Assembly: GCA_965644295.1 (NCBI GenBank)
Contig: CBFFRP010000435.1
Coordinates: 186,001-250,000 of the forward strand
Reading direction: 5' to 3'
DNA length: 64,000 nt
DNA from: Paraphysomonas bandaiensis
Taxonomy: Eukaryota > Chrysophyceae
In this document: positions 24,201 to 33,468 of the stretch, in pieces
Layout: every line of letters starts with the position of its first letter
Position numbering within the stretch: the first letter of the stretch is position 1
The notes under the pieces: model-generated
The model's database searches: none
Seen by the model: only the letters and a program-made list of their open reading frames with translations
Told to the model about the DNA's origin: nothing
Translations under genes and position numbers: made by a program

Positions 24201-24522
24201 TTTTATGCCCATCATTATTGGGGACTCATTTGCGGAGATTGTGGGTGGTACTTGGGGAAAGCAACGCATCAAAGTGTTTGGAATGGGGGAGGAGAACAAG
24301 AAGAGTTGGGAAGGGACAATCGCGATGTTTGCGAGCAGTTTTATCATTCTGGTCGTAGTTAACATCTACGCGGGACTTGCTTGGCATTGGTATTTATTTG
24401 CATTCATCAATTGTATTGTTGCCACAGTCGTAGAACTCTACGCATATCGGAGCACTGACAATGTATGCATGCTTCTGCTAAGTTCCTTATTAGCAGTTGC
24501 GTATGTCACTATAAAAAGTTAG
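21238..24522 (+). CDS. CotH-kinase-like domain fused to CTP-dependent polyprenol/lipid-kinase-like membrane domain
   Basis: An intronless frame of 1094 residues. Residues 1-20 are a signal peptide. Residues about 45-415 match the CotH fold: KISLQGRSSRFL..KKPYKVRM near the N end, LYINGEYNGLYQMRE with E161, and WDADQTLG with D276/D278 where CotH kinases bind metal. About five membrane segments follow (430-615), then a hydrophilic loop (about 640-755), then more membrane segments. The C terminus has GDSFAEIVGGTWG (D996) and NKKSWEG (1020-1026), fitting the D-x2-A-x3-G-x3-G-xn-KK(T/S)xEG motif of CTP-using dolichol, phytol and diacylglycerol kinases. A later VVELYAYRSTDNVCM corresponds to their E...DN motif. 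Expected topology: lumenal CotH domain, membrane-embedded CTP kinase. It could couple protein and lipid/isoprenoid phosphorylation in the ER or Golgi; that coupling is inference. I know of no described example of this pairing. Confidence 0.8.
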   Translation: MMWIGVLLYLPLLTVIKGFSLSDYFKISDSFTGYIDNTVEYHPYDVYIQVNRADFQWVLLGQTRKCQIRVEHSPWMDSKISLQGRSSRFLPLPKKPYKVRMSTEDGVNHELVFKHSYEDPSFSREKLAQDVVMNTDGMSIAVTHVNLYINGEYNGLYQMRETVEVKMLHRWFGKQPEVWYNVADQYGIDVITPAGEQFTTNLKKLERADTSSKFELTKPLYDLSNKSVPMHAVVNLTSLNAVLISMKLLLITDVSVRNFFLAVDPDTSLIHTILWDADQTLGVHQNEGASIEVSPQLPYFKAVGRKLWPSSKEKIFSGTNAGRTEYDTYNDTVYRVMDKPDGALSVDSLKKFTETMRRALAPSAKKDADKWSGWYCAGRMDFDSAMEEMETVLLARRHNYLAGDTGDQIEGNFYKPYGCDDQYVGKADSGMLLFLTLVLCINSVAFLVPSSLPMSLVSKTEPISFKQLYSTILPSYMQDCKERLLMYDYWLNVCVALLLYFGYKVYAFYDVLDDSEILGNEYMADVKYIWIYFAVAINVTFLVRNNIFRVVMWIIIVVFTNIYTIIDLVEFVGAESDESSVNSKGISISVDNADYPAVFALFVAWRVTSQFVIMAYSLRIPSISREITLFLDAYDLGKGIVKASLLELSAVKIVKRDAVVPHLTSREGDLSGSNSCEHNQCEDDGISKEKPAEWNEAEETSLPDECCQDLEMCNYAVLGSDIPRENTLECEPTVKNSVENNAEQRAAYKKSMKSFMRLNMAVFIAICVAFIIYIGVKGKLKKVASDIFFSTFLSIAILINIRAFYSCCKWFWLFAYGFDTSALDIMFSSRDNDDTWSLSAVKTMPVVTRQTPFNYLLPFQALSTEKKVRAVDGWIKKFAHTYDGLLVFVLSAESFSHGGNSIETYSLAYAISLIYMIIYVLTYSSNNSWSWIMYGAKARIMDGYLGRENEIFGYMFDKYMLPVSAPLLLWLNGIAHGENEIIYLTWYIFMPIIIGDSFAEIVGGTWGKQRIKVFGMGEENKKSWEGTIAMFASSFIILVVVNIYAGLAWHWYLFAFINCIVATVVELYAYRSTDNVCMLLLSSLLAVAYVTIKS

Positions 24523-25794
24523 ACTATTATCGAGTATCTGTACCTACTGACAAAGTCTCGAATCCCTTTTTATGACGAAATTCACTGCTTGCTGATTTGA
24601 CAATATAGATAACTGTATATTTTTTATTATTCAATTATAACGTGGCGATAATAATATCAAAGTAATATATTTGAAATATATATCTACCGTAATGCTGGTC
24701 GTTATACTATAGGCAAGTTTACGTAGCTCAATATTTTTAATTCTTAAAAATTTAGGCAATTACATACAAAACTAAGTTAGGAATTGAAAACAATCGCGAG
24801 CATATATCGAACTATGATTATATTTGTTGAGTTGTCCTGTTTGAGAGCAATTAAAAGCTGTAGTTCTACGATACTCAGAATTATGACCGTTACATATTAC
24901 ATGAAGAATACAGTAGTGATTAACAGTATTAAATGAATTATATAGTAGAGAAACTGAAATATACTGCTGGTATAAGATCTTATGAAAATGATTAGTAGTT
25001 GAGATAACATAAATTAGGCAAATGACAATGAATGATAAGTGAGATTGATTACAATTCATAAGTAAAGCATTGAGTGTATATTACGTTCAGCTAATAGCTT
25101 ACACCATCCTAATTGTGTCAAATACATAACCCAACCAACATCAAAATAGTACAAAATCATTAATATCACTCGTTAATCTAGATCAATTCTATACAATACA
25201 GTAAATCACATTATGAACCCCACCCTACGTCAGTATTATTGTCGATATTCCTGACGCAATTGCAGCCAAAGCAAACTCCTTGCAGGATATACTATGTGAC
25301 GTTGTAATCGAATGACCAGTCATTTCTGAAATATATATGGTAAAAATGTCGCATACTCAAAGTGTACTATGTGCATAAATACAAACCTCTATCAGACGAC
25401 TCACGGAATTCACATGAAGTTCGGTCAGAATCAATAGATCTCTCGTCAATGCCCAGTGATCGACCAAGGGTACAAGAGACAGGCATCTCACCGATAATTA
25501 GGAAGTCAGGAGAATATGCAAGTGATTCTTTCACGAATTCTGAGACGACAGATTCGCGATCAGCATAAATACTCTAAATAATATACATCAAATCAGCACT
25601 AATATACAGTATATGTAACCTTCATATCATAGCCTTGATCTCTATAAGTTTTGCAAAAATCGTATACATGAGAATGATTGACTTTCTTTTCCGTTTGGGA
25701 CTCTAGCAGTCCGACGTGAATCAATACCAAGTTATCTCCTTGTTTCGCAAGGCATCTCGCGTACTAACACAATACCTCAATAACACAGTAATAG
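24523..25794. other. Intergenic region with solo copia LTR
   Basis: Separates the CotH fusion and an orphan gene that converge on it. It holds a solo LTR (24825 to about 25060). A short plus-strand frame at 25362-25568 (KPLSDDSRNSHEVRSESID...) is Ser-rich and ends normally. It might be a last exon, but no partner exon was found. Confidence 0.45.
24825..25060 (+). mobile_element. Solo LTR of the Ty1/copia family seen at the right edge
   Basis: Starts TGTTGAGTTGTCCTGTTTG. It follows the retrotransposon's LTR (minus, from 59173) through GAGCAATTAAAAGCTGTAG, GAATACAGTAGT, AAACTGAAATATACTG and CAATGAATGA. No gag-pol sequence adjoins it. The right end is uncertain and no 5-bp duplication was identified. 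Confidence 0.65.
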
Positions 25795-27576
25795 CTATGT
25801 GACTAGTGCACTTGCCTTGAACGCATGACAGAGTTCGCCGCTGTTTGTAGGTATGCCTACAACAAAAGTTCTTTTGGACTGATAAAATTTCTCCTTTGTA
25901 AAATGGGGCAAGCACAAAACGGCTAAATCCACACGATGGGCACTTGCATTACGAAGAATGTCTTCCGCTAATGGAATCGACCCACTGTGAGTAGTTACAA
26001 CTAGGGGAAGAGTACCCGAACTACTGTTATACAAGCTATTAATTGTGCGCCTCGTCTCTTTCGCACACTTGTCTTTAGCGAACCGATTCGTGAACTCATT
26101 TTTATTCGGTTCCGGCGAGTTCAGAAGTGACCAAATATGAGGAAATACTCTTGTATATGTCTCAGATAACAAATTTGGTTGAGAGGTAGTGCTTGAACGA
26201 GTTGCCTGACTGCTTGTCGTACAGCGATCAAAATTGACCGGCCCTGGGTCAACAATGCGTACCGAAAAGAGAGGGGATGATTCCCGACTAAGAGCGAGAA
26301 CATTAGTTTTCCACGCTTCTTTAAGCACTTGTGAGCTATACGATATAGTTGTGCGGGGACTACTGAAGCAATCTTTATCGCCTAAAATCTCATTGTCGTA
26401 TGGGCACACCGCTCTAGATGGCACAGTACAAATCGATGACATACTGTGTATATAATTGACACTACTGGAGAAACGTCTATGAACAGTACCTCCTGTACTA
26501 AGAGACGAAGCTTCTACTGAAGGATCACATGTTTGACAAATGAGATTAAGATGGTCGTATGCATGGCATAGCGACAGAGCACTTTGTACAAGACACATGC
26601 ACGAGCACATCTCCCCGTTCTGTTTACATTGCGACGCACATAACTCTGGCCCTACAATCACAACAACTTGTTTGGAGAAGGTGGTACGGTGACTGCGACT
26701 GGTGCTTTCTGTAGAATGTTCTCCAGAAGCATCACAACATCTTGAAGTGGCCACGCGTTGACCAGTCTCTTGCATCATAATATCCGAGCAGCGAACGCCT
26801 CTTGATATTCCGTCCACAACACCCAGCACCCACTGCGAAATTTTATGATGCATATCGGTGCGACAAATATAGGAATTGCTACGAAATATCTCCCGATCCA
26901 ATGTTCGCTTCAGAGCCCGCAACATAGATCGTGGGAAGGCTTTATGAGTGAAGACACGGTCTTGGGCGATTGTATTCAGAGCTACAACTGTATCTGATGG
27001 CATTGTCCGGCATAGAACATCATCGCGAAACACACACCAATCAAACATATGCATACTCATTTTTAGAGTAACTCCATGTTGTACCATGTGGGTTTGAAAA
27101 GCTCTCCAGAATCTTATTAGTCTAGTCCTTTCTAAAGGTGACAAAGACAAGTGATCCGTGAGCATATTCCCCTCGCCACTCTCCCAATCACTCCCCTGTG
27201 ACCCACTGTTCCTTTCAGTGATTTCTATGTCTACTTCGAGTACCTGACGCATTATTACCGCAAAGTAAGATACAAGTATGCCGTAAAGACACTTCATCGC
27301 AGTGTTAACTTTGAGTGGTAAGACATTAAACTTAGACCACTCCTTTATATCACAGGCCTCTATTACACTGATCGGCTCAACAGGAGTCTCCATCAGCTGT
27401 ATAGGCTTTATTTTACGTCCTTTCACTCTGCTGGTGAGTGGTTTACCCCCCTCTATCCTCTTAATCCCCACAGTGGGATCTGTTTCATGAGTGGGCTGTT
27501 TATTTATATCATAGAGCCTCTTTAACTCGAAGAAAATCTTCTGACTACGAGTACAGGGGTAGCTATGAATAGGCAT
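25795..27576 (-). CDS. Hypothetical protein, 593 residues
   Basis: A single frame from ATG 27576. No family was recognised. The N-terminal third is basic. A middle segment is Ser/Thr- and Cys-rich (CSCMCLVQSALSLC, CCDASGEHSTESTSRS). The last 100 residues (TLPLVVTTHSGSIPLAEDIL.., RVDLAVLCLPHFTKEKFYQ) read like an alpha/beta globular domain. There is no signal peptide; hydrophobic stretches are short. It is convergent with the CotH fusion. Unbroken length and protein-like composition make it a likely real gene. Confidence 0.55.
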   Translation of the reverse strand: MPIHSYPCTRSQKIFFELKRLYDINKQPTHETDPTVGIKRIEGGKPLTSRVKGRKIKPIQLMETPVEPISVIEACDIKEWSKFNVLPLKVNTAMKCLYGILVSYFAVIMRQVLEVDIEITERNSGSQGSDWESGEGNMLTDHLSLSPLERTRLIRFWRAFQTHMVQHGVTLKMSMHMFDWCVFRDDVLCRTMPSDTVVALNTIAQDRVFTHKAFPRSMLRALKRTLDREIFRSNSYICRTDMHHKISQWVLGVVDGISRGVRCSDIMMQETGQRVATSRCCDASGEHSTESTSRSHRTTFSKQVVVIVGPELCASQCKQNGEMCSCMCLVQSALSLCHAYDHLNLICQTCDPSVEASSLSTGGTVHRRFSSSVNYIHSMSSICTVPSRAVCPYDNEILGDKDCFSSPRTTISYSSQVLKEAWKTNVLALSRESSPLFSVRIVDPGPVNFDRCTTSSQATRSSTTSQPNLLSETYTRVFPHIWSLLNSPEPNKNEFTNRFAKDKCAKETRRTINSLYNSSSGTLPLVVTTHSGSIPLAEDILRNASAHRVDLAVLCLPHFTKEKFYQSKRTFVVGIPTNSGELCHAFKASALVT

Positions 27577-28782
27577 GAACTGTATGGAGGGTACAGTGAT
27601 TGGGTGTTACTTGTATACGCTGATTTCTATTTCCATTACAAGTATATGATAGATACTCACTGTACCATATATATCTACAGGCACGTCCTTCCGTGTGACG
27701 ATACAGACACTTCTACTCGAAACTGATTCACAACTTTTACTTCCTCCAAATTTATACAGTAAATCTAGAAAACACTGATATTATATACAAAATACTCATA
27801 AAACGCTATATATAGAGTAAATCTCCAGTTCCCATACATACTGACGATATACTATACGAGATATTATCCAATTAATTTGATCTGACAATACGTTGGACTG
27901 ACAACTGTCACTATAAACATGATGCATGAGATGGTACGTTGTGTAATAAAATGGAAAACATATCGGAGGGATATGTCCCAAATCTTGACTAAGATAATGT
28001 AAGCAGCCATATTGCAAACTGCAGAAGCCTTTGAGAGTACAGATATTGAACATGTTTATGGTTCTTATGCTCCCAGAAAACTACTTACACAAGAAAGTTT
28101 CTCGATTTTGAAAGTCTCTCACTAATTATATACTCAATTCTTATATTATTTCTTTAATCGTGTAGTTGAAATCAGTTTGAATAGGAGTGTAAACCAGATG
28201 AGTTAGATATGGTTGGTTGGTTCTGCTTCTTTGAAGAAAAGTTACAGCCTATTATTCCTCACCAATATTGTCTATAACTAAGAGCTGTTTTGGATAGAAA
28301 ATGATATCGGTCCAGTCTAATCACCTGTAAAGTCATAAAAGATGACTTGGTACTAGAGAGCTAAAATGTCAGAGGGGAAATGAATTGTATATGAACAAGG
28401 GGTGATATTATATATTATATACTGTAGAGGAAGAGCTAAATACATATTATACTTTAGAAGTACATGAAGATGACTGAGCACACTCAGCACGTAGTGGTGA
28501 ACAACCACAACGATTTGGTATTGTATAACCTCCTTGTATAGAATTTACCCCTGTCAGTAATAAGTACCAAAAGATCTGAATAGAACTTCACCACATTTTC
28601 AACTTACAATTTTGTAAAAAAAAAGTGGTTAAATTAACCCCCCTCCACTCAAGCGGTTTAATAACGTATTTATGTTTAACATTTTATATTATACTGTATT
28701 GTTATAAAGCCGACTTAACACACACACTTGCCGATGATTCTGAACAACAGTGAGCAAGCTATACGCAAATTACACATGTATG
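27577..28782. other. AT-rich intergenic region
   Basis: About 1.2 kb upstream of the 593-residue orphan gene and downstream of the PH gene. I see no gene, repeat copy or RNA in it. One minus-strand frame (27796-28053) lacks protein-like features. Confidence 0.4.
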
Positions 28783-30168
28783 CTACGAATTATTAATTTC
28801 CATTGAACTATTAATAAGGTTGGGATTAACCGCAGTCCGCCTATTTTGTTGCTTCATTATAGCTTGGCTCTTCGACATACTAGACCGCAACTTATCCTTT
28901 TTTTCCATATGCTGCTTTCTAATGGCCACCTCTTCACCCACTTCACATCGTCTTTCATAAAGTGTTATACAATACTAAAACAATAACTCAAGATACTTAC
29001 TCTGCATGCTCTCTAACTTTTTCTAAGTTACCAGCAAATTCGTTCCTGGCATCATGGGAGTCACACTCGAAGTCATACGTTTTCTCTGCTGTGCATATGG
29101 AAAAGCAGCGCAAGGAGTCCTCACTTTTGGAAGCTAAGGTTGACAAAGCCACGGTCTCTGCACCTAATCCACGATTAACTTATCGGTTTTTCGAGTTAAT
29201 CATTGTCACATCAACTCATAAATTACAGGTAACGCCTCACCATACTGTACACTAACAATACTTTCAATCGGCACCCTATTTGTGATCTCCTTGCCCCCTC
29301 CAGGTACGGTGGGAGCTGCGGGGTCGTACCAATATATGCTCTGGCCTTTCTCGTCCACCTATCCCATAACATTTAAAGTACGGATTTTCTACATGAGAGA
29401 TAAAATACCTTTACGATTCTATCATGTACCTTATGAAATCCCATCGCCATGTAGTGCTTCCGCTGTATCACTCATTAGAATTATATCATTATATATATTC
29501 ATTGCATTGCATAGTTAGGTTCGTATACACACCATTTTCAGTCCTTTCTGTAGTGACGAAAGTGCTTCTCTCCGCTCTTCTGATTTACGGTCGAACCAAG
29601 TTTGCATGCCTTTGTTGGCAATGCCTTGTGCGCGGAAGACCGCATCATTCGCTCCATCTATCTCATCCAAAATAGCGTCGTACCTGATTCGTCAATACAG
29701 AAGTTATAACAACGGTCGGAGATGGCATAACATACGCACCAGTGCTTCTGGTCGGCGTGGCTATCAGCGTTCAAATGGATAAGATCACCATTACCAGCCG
29801 TAATTTGAATACCATGCATTTGATCTGCATCAATTTTCATCTTGCAAGAAGCCCCAGCTAAATCTGTTTCCCCCAAATAGCCAGAATCTGTCGTTATCGT
29901 AAGAAACAAACAGCATTTCCATGCAGATATTACCTGGTAAACCGTGGCCCCTTGCATCACATCTCGCGCTATTGAAATAATACAAAATTCCATCAACAAG
30001 AACACAAAAAACTTTTTCCCAGCTTGATATAAGTTTATTCTCTTTCTTCATTAGCCACCCTATTCTATTAACATCGGCTGATTTCTCTATTGGAGGGGCA
30101 CATGTTTCGACTGGATCAAAGGCGGTCTCCACAGGGTTCTGTTGCGATTTATCTCCAAAACAACACAT
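28783..30168 (-). CDS. Tandem PH-like domain protein, 319 residues
   Basis: Six exons: 30168-29934, 29863-29740, 29683-29533, 29358-29241, 29163-29001 and 28951-28783. Phases agree throughout (1, 2, 0, 1, 2) and the final TAG is at 28783-28785. The start MCC offers cysteines for palmitoylation. First PH domain: IGWLMKKENKLISSWEKVF, LVDGILYYF, then the closing HADQKHW helix. The second is divergent: SIYWYDPAAPT, then FSICTAEKTYDFECDS and a helix with AGNLEKV. A basic, coiled C-terminal tail follows (RKQHMEKKDKLRSS). It is likely a cytosolic, membrane-recruited adaptor binding phosphoinositides or proteins. Most exons have no ATG and are invisible to a simple frame search. Upstream is divergent with the cyclophilin gene. 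Confidence 0.82.
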
Positions 30169-30635
30169 AATTATATCAGAAACTGGGATTGTTTACAACA
30201 ATCCTCAGTAATGATCTACCCTTTGACTATGTCAAGTGGAACCCACTGCTAGAGAAATACTTAAGCATGGCGGTATATTTACATCAGAATCATGTTGTGA
30301 ATATCTATTTTTGCTACATGCAGAGGGTTTGTAGTCCCAAATCCGTATTTTTTAGGTATTGAATACATAACAAAAAATAGTACTAAGAAGTATAAAAAAC
30401 AGTGTTTTCTAGTTTTTATAGTCCCAAAGTTTGCAAAGTGTTGAAAAAGGGTATTTTGTGTGTGGATATGCAGCGCAACACGCACGGACCATGTAGACTA
30501 TGCATATTATAGCAGAGTGATGCATGGTAGTATAGTGCACAGCAGAAGAGAACAAGAAGGTTTCCATACCATACACATATCAACTAGTGTGATACAGTAT
30601 AAGACAAAATTAAACTTCTTCTATTACTTATAAGT
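30169..30635. promoter_or_regulatory. Divergent intergenic region (PH gene / cyclophilin)
   Basis: About 470 bp shared by the two divergent starts. AT-rich; no specific motif recognised. Confidence 0.35.
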
Positions 30636-31476
30636 ATGTTTGTTGCCAATTCACTAGCATTTAAGTCAATTGCACGCACGTCTGGCTTCTTGAGGAAGTC
30701 CCATGCATTCCACAGGTTGGTAACTATTCCTCTTACAACGACTGTAGCTTAGTATATTATTATAGTTCTGCTGCTGCCCTTGCCAATCCAAAGGTTTTCT
30801 TTGATATTGATATCGCTGGAAAAGACTCTGGAAGGGTTACCTTTGAGCTTTTCTCTGATGTTGTTCCGAAGACGGTATATGGTCTACTCCATACGCTATG
30901 CTTGTGCTCATTGTGCGTGGTGCCTACAGGCTGAGAACTTCCGTGCTCTCTGCACTGGTGAGAAAGGATTTGGATTCAAGGGGTCCCATTTCCACCGCGT
31001 GATTCCCCAGTTCATGTGCCAGGGTGGCGATATGACGGTAATGCAGCAATGCTCTATATTGTGTATGAAATCGTAACCTGCATTGTCTTATATATAGCGT
31101 GGTGATGGTACTGGTGGAAAGTCAATCTACGGAAGCAAATTTCCCGATGAGAACTTTGACATCAAGCACACAAAACCGTTTCAGCTCTCCATGGCAAACG
31201 CTGGACCCAACACGAACGGTTCCCAATTTTTTATTACCGTAGGTCAGTGGAGTGGGCATCGTGCTACGTTTCTGTAATTTGTATTCCTAATACTATCACG
31301 TTTTTTCTAATATATGCTTGTCCTATGCAGTTCCGTGCCCGTGGCTGGATGGCAAGCACGTCGTGTTCGGAGAGGTTGTTGAAGGATCAGATGTTGTGAA
31401 AGCCATTGAGGGACAAGGATCCCAGATGGGACGCCCAAAGAACCAGATCACAATTAGAGATTGTGGTGAACTTTAG
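30636..31476 (+). CDS. Cyclophilin-type peptidyl-prolyl isomerase with mitochondrial-like presequence
   Basis: Five exons: 30636-30715, 30766-30874, 30930-31037, 31098-31242 and 31331-31476; 195 residues. The first exon encodes a basic, Ser/Ala-rich, acid-free leader ([17 protein letters not shown]), as expected of a mitochondrial presequence (cyclophilin D-like). The core has the cyclophilin signature: [61 protein letters not shown] and [10 protein letters not shown]. The catalytic Arg (FHRVIP), the FMCQGGD strand and the Trp of WLDG (cyclosporin-binding position) are all present. It catalyses cis-trans isomerisation of X-Pro bonds. Targeting is inferred from composition. Confidence 0.95.
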
Positions 31477-33122
31477 AAAGGGAGAAGAATCATGCCGTTA
31501 TGGCCTTATCTGTAGTTCCTTGGATCGTTTACTTGTTAGGGCTGTAATATCGGGTGTGCTAGAGAGCAGTAATTAATATTCCCTGTGCAATCTATCAGTT
31601 GCTTTGACCTCCACGAGCAAAATTATAGTGCAATAATGTGTTTTGCAAAGTTGATAGTGAATAGTGGATGTTATAACGTTTCAGTGACACTCATTCGTCA
31701 AACCAGCTGATTATATCGACGCAATCTTCTTTGATATAGGATATAGGGATAGGGGTTATCAGTGTCGCCAATGTTACCAAAACTTTGACAATGCAACAAC
31801 ACGCAGCAACCGTCCATAAACAAAACAAAGAACAACATTCTAGAAACGACTGGTTTTGAAAGCAAAACTCATCTCAAAAGTTCGTTTGATACATCATCGT
31901 CATCGAGATATATGATTTAAGAATATCAGAACACATCAAGTCAACCTAGCCACAACAATCCCAAAATATTAAGCTGTATGAACACTTGCTTCAAAACACA
32001 GTTGATACAATTTTTCTCTGAAAAAAGTAATATATTAAAAGCGACAATTTTAGCATAGCTAATTAGACAAAATTGAAATCCTTTCTATGTCATTTTACTC
32101 ATGAAACAAACTCCTTGGCTTTGTCAGAATCTAATGCAGATATGTCGTAGCAATAGACTCATCGAACGGCCAATTTACTCAATCAATACAACATAAATAG
32201 ACTCATACATTCAAAGTTCATAAAAGCAGATGATGTATACTTATTTATATCTGGGAATACACTAATTCCTCAGTACATTCCCACTTGTGTGAAATATGTT
32301 ATCAGCCACTCCAGTTATTCACATCAATTAATCGACACAACATAGTATCATCACCATCAAGGAATGGTCTCAAAATCACCACCAGTTGTTGACAAATTCA
32401 CCGAATTAAACCTCTTCTAATAAGGTTTACGCAAGGTTGAATGAGTCAATATAGCTACTCCAGAGAACTACTCATCACTTTTGCTGAACATATCGGTGAC
32501 TCTTATGCTACTGTATAACTTGTACAGTCGATCGATCAAGCACTACATGACTGGACAGGACCAAATGAAATCTCCGGTTCAATTCTCCAGTCTTGTTCCA
32601 TTATTATTGTCAATCATTCTTCATTATTATTATTCTCATCTTATCATTGTCACATTATGCCCTAGATCTTGATTCATAGGTTGGTCCAATAACTGCGATA
32701 GCAGTGTCTTTGCTTTCGAACGCATGATATCATCTAGATATCTTGTATCCAGACCTCTCCACTGCAGGCAGTACTCTGTACATCCAGCTACAACACAACT
32801 GGTATACCGTAGAGTACAGTACTGCTGTATGCATTCTATGTATTCTGGAATTGTACTGTACGCCGTATACTGGTATACCGTATATGTGAAGGACACCATA
32901 TATTCAACAACGAATTCCCCGTATGTATGTATATGTATGTCAACATGGATGTACAGAAGAGTGTACTTCTGACTGACTGCACTGTTACTGTATGCCGCTT
33001 CAGTCTAGTGTATATTTCAACCCACTCACACCTCCGATACACTTATTGGAGAAGTAGATTTGTGGGATTTTTATCAATTAGTTTGCTCCAAGTTAGAAGT
33101 ACTTATAGCGTGCTGGTCAATA
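31477..33122. other. Intergenic region, no gene seen
   Basis: About 1.65 kb. The first 1.2 kb is AT-rich unique sequence. From about 32720 to 33060 the DNA becomes rich in GTAC, GTATAC and TATACC palindromic strings before the HIG1 gene. I see no coding exon. Confidence 0.4.
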
Positions 33123-33468
33123 ATGGATGCCAACGGTGGATTTGAAATGAAGGATCAGAGTGCCTCGGCTAAGTTGAAAAGATTGTGTACTGAACAACCC
33201 TTCGTTCCAATTGGCTGTCTTGCTACTGTTGGGTTTCTTGTGAATGGATTAAACCAAATGAGAAAAGGGAACTCAAGGAATTCACAACTGATGATGCGTG
33301 GGAGAGTCCTCGCACAGGTGATTAATCACACAGAACTTAAAGTTACCAGCTGATGTTGTAATATTAATATAGGGTTTTACAGTATTATGTATCTACTTCG
33401 GTGTTGCGGCAGCCAATAAAGCCAAGGAGCCGAAGAGTATTGAGGACCTTGGCCGACGTGTCGCTTAA
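33123..33468 (+). CDS. HIG1-domain (Rcf1/HIGD-type) mitochondrial respiratory factor
   Basis: CDS join(33123..33317, 33373..33468), 96 residues. The HIG1 domain is clear: PFVPIGCLATVGFLVNGL (first TM), a loop with KGNSRNSQ, MMRGRVLAQG (the conserved RxRVxAQ block), then FTVLCIYFGVAA (second TM). HIG1 proteins sit in the inner mitochondrial membrane and help assemble or stabilise cytochrome oxidase and respiratory supercomplexes. The length is typical of the short HIGD1 type. ATG chosen because the longer upstream frame has no ATG. Confidence 0.92.

Noticed and set aside
29658-30005. Separate gene on the minus strand overlapping the PH gene
   Set aside because: Its real part is exon 2 of the PH gene in the same frame; its ends lie inside introns.
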